Shown here piece after piece: positions 24,501 through 36,500 of a DNA stretch of 64,000 bases (position 1 is its first letter; every line of letters starts with the position of its first letter). The notes under the pieces were generated by a model that was given only the letters and a program-made list of their open reading frames with translations, had not been told where the DNA came from and made no database searches. The DNA is from Siphlonurus alternatus (Eukaryota; Arthropoda; Insecta; Ephemeroptera; Siphlonuridae), in NCBI GenBank assembly GCA_949825025.1, contig OX463784.1:3502885-3566884 (forward strand). Direction: 5' to 3'. A program made the position numbers and the translations under genes.

Positions 24501-27500
24501 TCTGGTTCAACTTTCCTGACTTTGATCTGCTATATAGTAAAAATCACATAAGACAATAATTTATTCACCCCTCTCGCAACACTACAGGATAGGAATATGA
24601 GCCTTGTGGATGATTTTCGTAGCTGACGCGTGGTATAGCTATGCAGCTTTTATTTAGTAAATCTGATGGTAGAGGGAACGATTAATTCTCTATGTATGAT
24701 CAAACTTTACACAAACAATATATAAATTTACATTTTTCTTAGCTGGAATTTATGATAATTTTTTTAAATTTTATTATTTGGGCTATTATTTCATAATACC
24801 GTGGAAAATACCTTTATTAATATTTTACTATAGAAATCAATTCCTGCATTTGTAGTTCATGAAAATTATAATAACAAAACCATGATATTATATTATGACA
24901 AAAGTTTTCTTTGCACGTTAAAATCATAGGCTAACAATAAAAAATAAATCCCACCAGTATAATAGACCAATTTAATATTATTGTTATAACATCCGATTGC
25001 ATTTGGTGGACAGATTTGTTTGTTTACTCCAACCGTCGCTTCTCCAACCGCCCTCAAAACATTTGTAGGACCAGTTTTAGCCGCGAGGAGATTTCACGCT
25101 CCTTCCTGCCAACCGTCTACCTTGATGACGTCACATCCGGTAAGAATCGTGCGCCGCGCCCTCTCCGACAAACGGTCAGACGTCCGTCTGTAACAATAAA
25201 TACCATAGACAGTGAAAGATGTAGACGCGATGTAGAAAAAAAAAAACAAAAAAAAACGCGTAAAACATAAAGGACCAAGAGATGGCGCTGACGTCTGAAA
25301 ATTTTGCTCTTTGCATCGAGGATACGGCAATACCTATAACATGGGGAGAATCACAAAAATTATCAAATTTCTAAGAAAAAAATCACTTACAAAGTTGAAA
25401 TATTTTTTTATATTTGTCCGGAAGTATTTGACAACTAATTATGGTGTTGTCATTTCTGTAAAATTATGCTGTGACTGCTGATAAAGCATTTACATGATTT
25501 TACAATGTTAATCATATACAGCAATCCTCGCCAGACGCACGTAGTTCCAGCAGTTACTACTAGGTTCGCACTAACTTTATGACGCCAATATCGTTCCTCG
25601 TCCGGAATAATGAGCTATCTGCTTACTATGATCTCGTTGCAATTATGAGCTATCTGCTATTTCAGATGAGCCCAAAAATGAGCTTTATATTTTGTACTGA
25701 TTTATAGTTGATAATTGTGCTCACCTGAAATAACATATAGCTCATTATTGCAATGTATTTGAGGTAAGCAGATAGCTCAATATTCCGGACAAGGGACAAT
25801 ATACTGTGGTTCACATTTCTAAACTTGGTTTTGTCGTATTTATAACGTCTTCAGTCATTGGTGTGTTGTTTGTATAACGATGAATTTCATTGGCCGAGCC
25901 GAGCCGAAAGACACCCGAACTTTTCCGATGAAACACTAGTTAAATATTATATTATGAACCTCTTTAGTATAAACCAGGGACCGGATGCACGCGTTTTTTT
26001 CGTGCATCCGAGATGCGCATCCGGATGCAAATTAATTTTTCGTGCATCCGTGGATGCGCATCCGGATGCAAATTTATTTTTCATGCATCTGGGATGCGCA
26101 TCCGGATGCAAATTTATTTTCCATGCATCTGGGATGCACGGATGCGGATGCAAGCCCATTTTTGCGCATCCGTGTGCATCTTGCATCTGCATCCGCATCC
26201 GATCTTTGGTTTTTATAATACACTTTGTTTCTTGTAATTTTTAAACGACAAGTGGCAAATAAAGTTAAAAAATATGCCTCGTGTTAAAGATTTATTTAGA
26301 GGCAATTAGCAAAAAACCTGATAAAAAAGAGAAAAAAAAGTGTTAAATGGATGCAAATTTATTTTTCGTGCATCCGTGGATGCGCATCCGGATGCAAATT
26401 TATTTTTCATGCATCTGGGATGCGCATCCGGATGCATTCATTTTTCCCCGTGCATCTGGGATGCGCATCCGGATGCATTCATTTTTTCCTGTGCATCTGG
26501 GATGCACGGATGCGGATGCAAGCCCATTTTTGCGCATCCGTGTGCATCTTGCATCTGCATCCGCATCCGATCCCTGGTATAAACATGAGAGACCCGATTG
26601 TTCGTGTTATCTTACCCATAGTTGTGAATTATGGAATTTCAAGTTTTTTTACGTAGGTTGAGATAGGATGGTGAGAACACCTCAAAATCAGCTGACTTGA
26701 AATTTCACCAACGATCATTAAAGTCTTATCTTACGACAATGAAAGAAATCTCAATTATAACTTCGACATCATAATGTTATACTGATACTTTCTGTCAGAC
26801 GGAATCGAATGAATGAAATTTTAAAAATTCTAGTTATGAAATTTAATCGCTTATGGTTTGGTCAAATTCAAGGGGTAGAATCTTTTACAATAGCTCCATT
26901 TTCGGTTTCCGTCTATAAGGCCCCATATGTTAAAGGCATACAGGCCTCAAAATACAAATTAGACAGTCACCAAGTGGGTTTAGAGTATATAATCAACATT
27001 CGCATCATTTTTTTCCACGCGTGATGCATCCGTGCGAAGTCGCATTCAAAGTAAGAAATTTAGTCCTTGATGACGTCACAACTCAATGCTAATCGGTGCT
27101 AGCTGTGAGTTGTGACGTCAGCAAGGACTTACATTACAGCGCGACTTCGCACAGACGCACCACTCGCAGGTAAAAATAATACGAATGTTGATGATTGATA
27201 AGTTAAAGTGGGAGTTGCTGGAGGAGAGAAGGAGAAATTGTAGACTTGGTGTTATGTATAAAACAACAAGAAATAGTGAGGGTTGGAGGGAGTTGAGCTC
27301 TCGTATTGGGAGAGGTGTTTACATTGGAAGGAGCGATCACAGTTGGAAGTTGGATTTTGTCGGCAGTAGAAGTGATGTGGGAAAAATATTCCTTCATTAA
27401 CAGGACTGTAAGAGAGTGGAATTTGCTGAAGGCAGAAGTTGTTGAAGCGGAGAGTTATGAGTTGTTTAAGGGTAAGGTAACGCCACCAATGTTAAAAAAA

Positions 27501-30500
27501 ATCCCTCTCACAAAAATTCTGAAAAAAATTTAAAATGTTCTCCTCTACACCCCCTATCAGTAGCTAAAATATCAGGTATACAAATACGATCTAGTTTTTG
27601 AGTTATGAATTTTTAAAGTTGACCAATTTAACATGGGAGTTTCATTTCTCCATGTTAAAGTAGTCGACTTTAAAAATTTATAACTCAAAAACTAGATCGT
27701 ATTTGTATACCTGATATTTTAGGTACTGATAGGGAGTATAGAGGAGAACATTTTAAATTTTTTTCAGAATTTTTGTGAGAGGGATTTTTTTTAACATTGG
27801 GGGCGTTACCTTACCCTTAAGAGGGTTTTGAGACAAGCAAACCCTTCGCGAGCCACCGTGGCGTAGCCACATTTGCCGCGTTAATTTTTATGTTATTATT
27901 GATTATAAACTTGAGCAACACTGTCTGTCTAATTTGTAATTTGAGGCCTGTATACCTTTAAACTTCTACCTCAATAACTGATGATACACATCTACTTCAA
28001 AATTTGTATGCTATATATAATATATTTATTGCAATTTCTAAGTTCCCTGCAAGTTTTATTTCTTTCAAGGGGGCTGATTCCAAAGCCGGTATTACACGAT
28101 ACAATTTTTCCTCACGAGAAAACTTGAACTCCATTTGTTTGTTTGGTGATGAAATTTAATATTCTTGCAAGGAAAAATTGTATATGCAAAATTGTATGGT
28201 GTAATACGGTACATGCTCAAGATCTCAATTAACTGAGATTTGAATATATACGAGCTTTTTGTTTTTGCGCTCAATTCACAAGTTGCAATTATACGTTCTA
28301 ACTTTTTATCTCGGGCTATAGAAAGTGGGGGCGGTATCGACCAATCAGAGCGTTGTATTACAAGTCGTAAGCCGAACTAAAAAGCTTGTATTTGAGACTA
28401 ATTTTAGTCTGCAATAATAAACATCGTGTTCCACTATATAGGCGGCGAAAGACGCTAGACGCCAATGTATAAAAAACAATAAAGCTATTAATAAACGTAG
28501 ACGGTGGAAGATTTTTGAGGCTAAGAAAAAAACTACGAAAGGTAAAATTATACTAAAGATAAACACTCGCACAAAAAATATTCACAGTAACTTTCTTTGA
28601 TGATTGTTTACGCCGGATATACATGCGCATGTTATAATGACCTCATAAAGTATCAAGAGATGGCATTGAAAACTTCCTTGCTTGAATCAGTATATGACTC
28701 AACTTTATGTGTACTTTAGCAAGTATAACAAAGCTCATCAGATATCAAAACAATGGGGGACATTCGCGAAGTGCTTTCACCCCCACTTATTTAGCCTCAA
28801 TTTTTATCCCTGGTGCTAAACCAGGGGGTAAACATGGTTAGTCCCTATGGTTAGCCCCTATTTAGCACCAGGGTTAAAAATTGAGGCTAAAGTGGGGGTT
28901 AAAGAGCTTCGCGCGTGAATGTCCCCCAATGACACTTTTATTTTAATCACTCAGGTAAAATCCACCAGATGACTAATAATATACATAATATAATTGCGTA
29001 CATTATAATAATCATATACCATCATTTGAGAAAGGGAGAGCTATTTATTAATTACCCCGACTTATTGTTCATATAATATATAAAACTTTTTACATTATTT
29101 GATACCAGTAATAACTTTTACATATAGAAATATGAAATACATAATCTTGAGTTCGATCCATCCCAGCTCTATGCACATTTGTATTATTAGTTTATTAGAT
29201 TAGATTATAAATATATAGTAAGGCTAGTCGCAGACAGAATCACATGATTTCGCATCGTATGATAAAAAAAAATAAGAACCTATGCGATCATGTGTGCGCG
29301 CGCACAGCTTCGTATCGTATGCTTTCGTATATTGAAATTGAACTGGTTTGATATGAGAAACGTATACGATCGTAAGCTTACAATCGTAAAAATAAAAGTC
29401 TGTGTGCGACCCCCCTTAATGTGTCAAATTTAGGGCACCTGGGAGGTTTAAGTTGAAGACGTTAACGATCATTACAACCGGTTCCCTGAGTCATACCAGG
29501 CAAATATTCTACAAGTTATCCGGAAACTTGTAATATAAAAAGTTTGAAAAATTTAAAACACAATTGCCTATGACCTATCAGGTATTTAATGATCATTTCG
29601 ATCGGTTCCCTGAGTCACACCAGGCAAATATGATGAAAGTTATCCACAAAATTGTAGTAAAAAGTCTGAAACTTGAAACACAATCGCCTATAGATGACTC
29701 ATCAATGATTTAACGAACATTACGACCGGTTTCCTGAGTCACAACAGGCAAATATACACAAACTTGTATAGTATAAAATGTCTGAAGAACTTGAAACACA
29801 ATCTCCTATAATGTCCCATCATACCAGAGAAAAGCAATAAAAGCTTGCAAGAAAAGTATCATAAGCGATGTGTCCCGCGGCGATAAAACGAACTTGAGTC
29901 TCGCCATTCTTAACGAGAATTCTTTTCATTCACTTCCTCCCATGAATGGACTTCCTCTGAATGATATTAACATTTACTTTCCTTGGGTGACGATCATTCG
30001 GCGGCCATTTGATGCGGGCGGTCTCTCAATTAACATATATACCATTTACTTTGTGAATTAAACATGGGTGCTGGGCATTTGTCGCCAGCAGCGGCATGCA
30101 CGGTATAATAATCTGCTATTTTATTTCTGTTAAAAACTCGGTAAAGGTCTCAAGTCCATTTCTTTTATCATGTGGGTTAAATCATAATCATGTTAAAATT
30201 GGAGAAATTAAAGTTCAGTGATTCAGTGAATATATAGCCTAGCTTGTATATTTAATAAGAGGCTTCCGTGGCAAAATGCTTCTTTTGCAAATCAGCAGCT
30301 ATATATTTTTTGCAACCTTTTTAAAATACAAAGTGAGAATTTTGCCTCGGAAGCATGCGTGCTCGAGGTTGATTTATTTTTTTTAAATAAAATCACAAGT
30401 GCATGGGTATACTTTTCTACTTACTATTTTATAATAAATAAGATAAATATAGTAAATACCGGTATTTGCCTAAACTATATATCCGAGTTTTAGATCTGTA

Positions 30501-33500
30501 TCTTCAAAAACCATAACTTGAGCGTTTCATGCATGGTCTTTTCCGTGGAATGGGCCTTGCAATCCATCCCGGCATTTGCCTACGACTGAAGGAAACGTGG
30601 AAACTTCAGTCAGGACGGACGCTCTACAGCTTTTGTCAATGAACCAGAAGTGTAATTTTTTAATGCCATTGGAACCACATGGTGGAAAGCATAATGATTA
30701 ATGTCTGGGTTGGAAACGTGTTTTTTGTTGAAAACGGTCACCCATCCAACTACTAACCACGCTCGGCATTGCTTGACTTTGGTGATATGACAAGACCCGG
30801 TCAATACACTGCGCTACACCTTCCACCTTTAAAGTTGTACCTATGAACTGGTAATAAAATATTTTAAAATACATACGTTATATCTTGCCAGATAATTAGT
30901 ATTACACTTGGAATTGTATAATCATTTTATCAATTAAATTAGGTCACAGTCATTGAACGTCATTTTATTGATTGCACTTCATATCATCCAATGAATGGAA
31001 TAAAGTTTATTAAATAGAAGCCATGCAAGTATTGCACAACATTATATAGTCATAGCTTACGTAGATATCAAAGTAAGTTCATTGACTCGAACATGTTCAT
31101 TCATGTTCACCAACGTCACTCTTGATATAAGCAAGAAGGTGATAAGAATATACCGAGAAATGTCGCTGTAGATGAGGGGGGGGGGGGGGGTAAAAATCCT
31201 CGCGGTGCAGCGGAAATGTAACTTGATAGCTATAAAGTCGATTTATTAAATTCTTGAGCAATCGTGAGATTTTGCGTTATATGAAATACTTATACCGTGT
31301 TAAAATTAAATTTGTATAATAAACAGTATCAGGTGTGGCGCAGTGCGTTTGACCGGGTCTCGTCAGATCACCGAAGTCCAGCAACGCCGAACGTGTTTAG
31401 TAGTTAGATGGGTGACCATTTTCAACAAAAACCATGTTTCCCCCACAGGGGTAAATCGTTGCGCTTTTCCACTATGTGGTTCCCCTAGCTTTGCACCATT
31501 ACATTGCACTTCCGGTTCATTGACAAAAGCTGTAGCGTCCATCCTGGCTGAGGTTTCCACGTTTCCCTCAGTCGCAGGCAAATGCTTGGCCTTTGCCGCC
31601 CCCGTTCCGGAAGAGCCCGCGAAACGCTCAAGTTAGGGTTTCAGATGGTTCGGGGTTTCAAAGTATAAGTATAAAATTAGTACATAAATATAATAGAAGT
31701 ACCCAATATAGTGTTTGATAAAAAAAGGAGAAATAAATAAATTAAAAAATAGCACAAACTTTCTTCAATATTTTGTAGTATCTTTTTTACAATTTTTGTA
31801 AGAACGGAAAACTGAAACGAGTTTTATTTTTTTACTTAGCTGTATTTTTTTGGTCAATGAGGAACGATCATGTCATTTTTTTTTAGAGGTGTGTATCTCT
31901 GGCGAGCTGAAGTTCTGTAGAATGACAGCGGTGTTGAAATACGTTGATTCATTAACAACCGTTGACGCTGCACGATCGCCACAACTCACGCGCTTCAAGT
32001 GTTGAATTTCGTAGAAAGTACGTTACGTCAAAATAGTTTCGTTTCCGTCATTCATGCTACCTGTGCTTTATCATCAAGCATATAGAGGGGATTGCGCTGA
32101 CGTCACGCGAGGAGGGCCAGAATGCACGGACTAGCATATAAACAAAGTGTTCAATAATTTTTTACTTAACTTAATAAAATAAATCAAGTTTAAATACTTC
32201 AATAATACTTTAACAGTACACGATAGAACTCATAAAAAAAATCTCACCGCCAAAAAACTGTTAAAAGTATTTTTTATAATTTTTTTTCGTCATTTTGCCT
32301 ATGCTCACTGTATAATCTGGCCTGCCAAAACTTTCTCTTTTCCCTCCCTCCTGCGCCTCTTTTGCAATGTATTATTATAGGGAAACCCCTCTCCCGCCTC
32401 ACGTAAACATAAACAGAAATCAGCTCTGTATGGAGGGGGGGGGGGATTCTACGTACAGTATACGTATAACACTCCATTCAAATTTCGAATATAAATGCAT
32501 ATATTTACATTGACTATAATTTATATTCCTCCACTTCAAAGAGCATTTATTTTAAGGCAGATTCAGATGGCGACAACGGTGATGCGACGCGATTTTGACG
32601 TAAAAGCTGTGAAATCCTATGTATGCGGCGGCGAATTCGCCGGGAATCGCGTTAATTACGATGCTCTATTTCTTTTAGTCGCCAAATATGGCCGCCAATG
32701 GATATCACAGCAAGTGCGCATTATTCGCGTCACGTCGCATGATAAAAATCGCCATGTGTGAATCCACCTTTAGTGGGTGCATGTGGGTTGTTGACTCAAA
32801 GAAAAAACAAGTGTTTTTTTTTTCCCCTGCTGATATAATGGACAACATACATGAAAAAATGTTATTGCAGAAATGAATAGATGGTACCAAATTATGCTAC
32901 ACTGCAAAAACAACTAAATACCAAAGGCATTGAGAATCTCCACAATCACTTTTACATCACCAAAAGTGTTTAGCTCCTCAATGCTTTTATTGTTTACGTT
33001 CTTCATACCTGTTGTAAAAAGCTAAAAAGTGATCACCAATCTAACTACTCGCCAGCTTAACTTCGGTAATCACTTTCGATCATACCCTTACCACTGCACT
33101 GCTAATGCTTTCTTAGTAGGAAGAGTATTATTGAGGTATATAAAATAAATAAGAGCTATGGTGAAATGACAAGGGTTCATTTTAATACATGGTTATACAA
33201 ATTTCAACCCTAGGGTAAAATTTGATGGCGGTTCTAATGGTGACCCTTAAATTTGCGACCCTTTGACCCTTAAGGGTCAAGAGACCCTTAAATTTTTTTT
33301 TCTTAAAAAATTGCAAAATTGACATTAGGAATGTTCTTAATTAACTTTAGAGCTCTTATTTACGCATTTTAAGGGTCGACCCTTGGGGTCTAACAGGGGT
33401 CATTTTTAAAAGTATACAAATATTTATAACAAAATTTGTCAAAAACTGTGAGGATTATGGATTTAGCATTGGCTTTAATTGATTCAGTAAGAATAATGAC

Positions 33501-36500
33501 CCTCTAGGGGTCGACCCCTAAAATATAATACGATCTATTCCGCATATAATACTTCTAAATGCTATTGACATGCAATTTCTGAATGCTAATTCTATTAACA
33601 AAAATCTAATGTTTAAAACGTTAGTTTTTAAATGGTAAAAACAGTGATTAAATAGCAAAGACATTTAGCTATTTTTCTAAATACTTTTAACGTTCAGTAA
33701 ATGTTAAAAGCATGGAGGGTCTGAATACCGATTTTTTGCAGTGTAGTCTGAATTTTTTCAGATTTTTTTGATACCCGGAACTATTTTTAAATTTATTGAA
33801 AGTCCTGTGATTTCAGTTGGCACCACTGCAGTCTTAATAAAAAGGATAGAGACTGGACGCCTATTGACGCCTCCAGGGGGCGTGGCCGCACTTTCAATAA
33901 TTATTTAAAAATAGTTCTGGGTCTCAAAAAAATCTGCAAAGAATTCAGAGTAGCATAATTTGGTACCCTCTATTCATTTCTGCAATAAAAAATTTTCATG
34001 TATGTTGTCCATTGGTCCGTTCGTAAACCCTGCTCGGTGTACACTTTCTGCACCCTATCAACCTTATAAACTTGGTCGATCTGGTGTAGAAAGTGTATAC
34101 TCTGGTAAGATCACATTTAATTTGGTTTTCGTTGTGTTTGTAACGTCTTCTGTCATTGGTGTGTTGTTTGTAACGAAGAAGCTTACTGGACGAGCTGCAT
34201 AGCACCCGAGCGATTCCAATGAAACCCAAGTTAAATATGAACCTATAGAGGCTTCAATTAAGTGCGCCCGCGATGTTCATTTGTGTCGCTAAGGTCTATC
34301 TTGCACTTGAAAATGAAGCATGCAAAGTGTTTTTTCAACTTTTCTCGGTTATAAATAAAGTAAAAAATCTATAAATCTTGAATTATCTACTGTATTTTTC
34401 AGTTTGGACTGAAGTGCCGTACAGGAATGTTCCCTAAAAAAATCTTATTCTTAGTGAAAAAACGAATTCACGTTTTTTTTTTTTTTTATATACGTTTAGA
34501 TAAGATGGCGGGAACACCGAAAAATCAGCTGACTTGGAGCCTCAATTATAGTTACACTGGACAGGTTTTACGAACAGACCATTAGCCTAGCTTGTCTCGC
34601 GTGATTCGTCAGCCTTAACTGTTATGTTAAACGTACACCATCCTTCCTTTTTGCCTCGCTCAGTATGATATTTAATTAGTCATTTGCACGTCCTAGGAGG
34701 TAGTCCCTCAAGCGATGACTCACTACCTGCGATTGTCACTGACAACAATGTAAACGTGTACTTGCAGGTGTTTGTATGTGGAATTTGAATGAGTCAATAT
34801 TATAAGATTGCTATTATTATTGTTGTCATTACTGCTTATTGACAATGTTGATTGCTATATGAGAACAAGGAAAATCATATTTCATTGTTAAAAATATGGA
34901 TGTAAAGAATTACATTGTATTTGTGAACGATTACCATGCCTATATATTTTTATATACCCCGCTACAATGTAAACTATGTAGGAATTAGAGGTAAACAAAC
35001 TTATACGAATGTTTATTAATGATAACTTTTATCTACAATATTTAATAAATCACTTCATTCTGAAATATTCAAGTATCTATTCTGATCAGAAGGAGCTATA
35101 ATATAGAATATAATTTCTATCGCTAAAAAAATAATAACAAATAAAATAAAAATATTTCATATTATTATGGCATAAAAATAATATAGTATCGACCTAAAAA
35201 AATAATGCAAAAATGAATAGAGGGTACAAATTTATGCCACTCTGAATTCTTTTTTTCATATTTTTTAGAGCCCGGAAAGTATTGCTAAAAAGTTTTGTCG
35301 AGGTCGAACCCACGCCCCTTTTAGATCTATTAATTTAAAATAAAAGAAAAAGCGTATCACTCTCTTTACTTTATTACTTTCAATAAATTTTAAAAATTAT
35401 TTCTGGACTATAAAATATCTGAAAAAAATCGGAATTGAATAACTTTGCACCCTCGCACAGTCTATTTCTGCAATAAAATTTTTGAGATCAATTCTCCATG
35501 TTGTGTAATTTTTTAGACAGAAAGTGATACGTATATGCATGCAATGCCATGTACATGATACAATTTTCATCGAGTCTTGTTACCTTGGACTGTAGTCATT
35601 CATGTTTTCACTAAGAAATTTACGCAAGTTAATATTTTTATATTGTGTGTGTAGTAGAACGCCACAAAATAAGTTTCTCCTTGACTGCAAATTTACGACT
35701 ATTGACTAATTATTATCGTAATAATATTGCGTTTAAATTTTTATATGCATGTGTTCTTTATGTGTATGTAGGGTATTATTATTTACCACAAATTATTTTA
35801 TTATTATTATAAGTGTGCGGTATATATGTTATAGTCTATTATATTATTATCATTGAATTGTATAATATAAATATATATACAAACAGAACTACAATTTATT
35901 TATTTTTTAATTAAAAGAGTTTTGTTTTTGAATCGTTTATTAGTGGTTTCAATTTAAAAATCTAAATCTTTTTACGTGCAAGTTTATTCATCAATTTATT
36001 TGTCATTGTTGTATTCATAGCATGTGTATATATAATTAATTTACATTCCCATGCATCTATGCTTATGGTATATGTACACTCGTTGCCTTGGAAAATTTCT
36101 CACTTGCAGCTTTGTTAATCAACATGTCCTGTGTTATTGTTACGGAGCATAGTGATTAACAAGGCTGCAAAGGGAAATTTTACGAAACAGCAACTGAATA
36201 AGTGAATGTAACACTTAGTGAATGGAATCCCCTTTTTGAGTCGCCCTTTGAGCATTAATATATGTAAAAAAATTGTATCACTCTATTATGTTCTTTTGCT
36301 CAGTAAACATTTATATTATTACTAATATACATATTACATAACATGCAGCTCGTCCGGAATAATGAGCTATTTGTCTACCACGACTTGATAATGAACTATA
36401 ACTGCTAATTCAGCGCTAGGTGAGCTCAACTATACTCTGGTACACATTTAACTTGGTTTTCGTCGTGTTTGTATTGGCGTCATAAAGTTAGTGCAAACCT

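Noticed and set aside
25858..26661. Overlapping frames in all directions across the GCATCC element
   Set aside because: They are translations of the palindromic unit arrays of a bounded hAT-like element.
29455..29815. CRISPR-like direct repeats
   Set aside because: Units of about 120 bp with diverged repeats and no short fixed repeat/unique spacer pattern; the genome is a eukaryote's.
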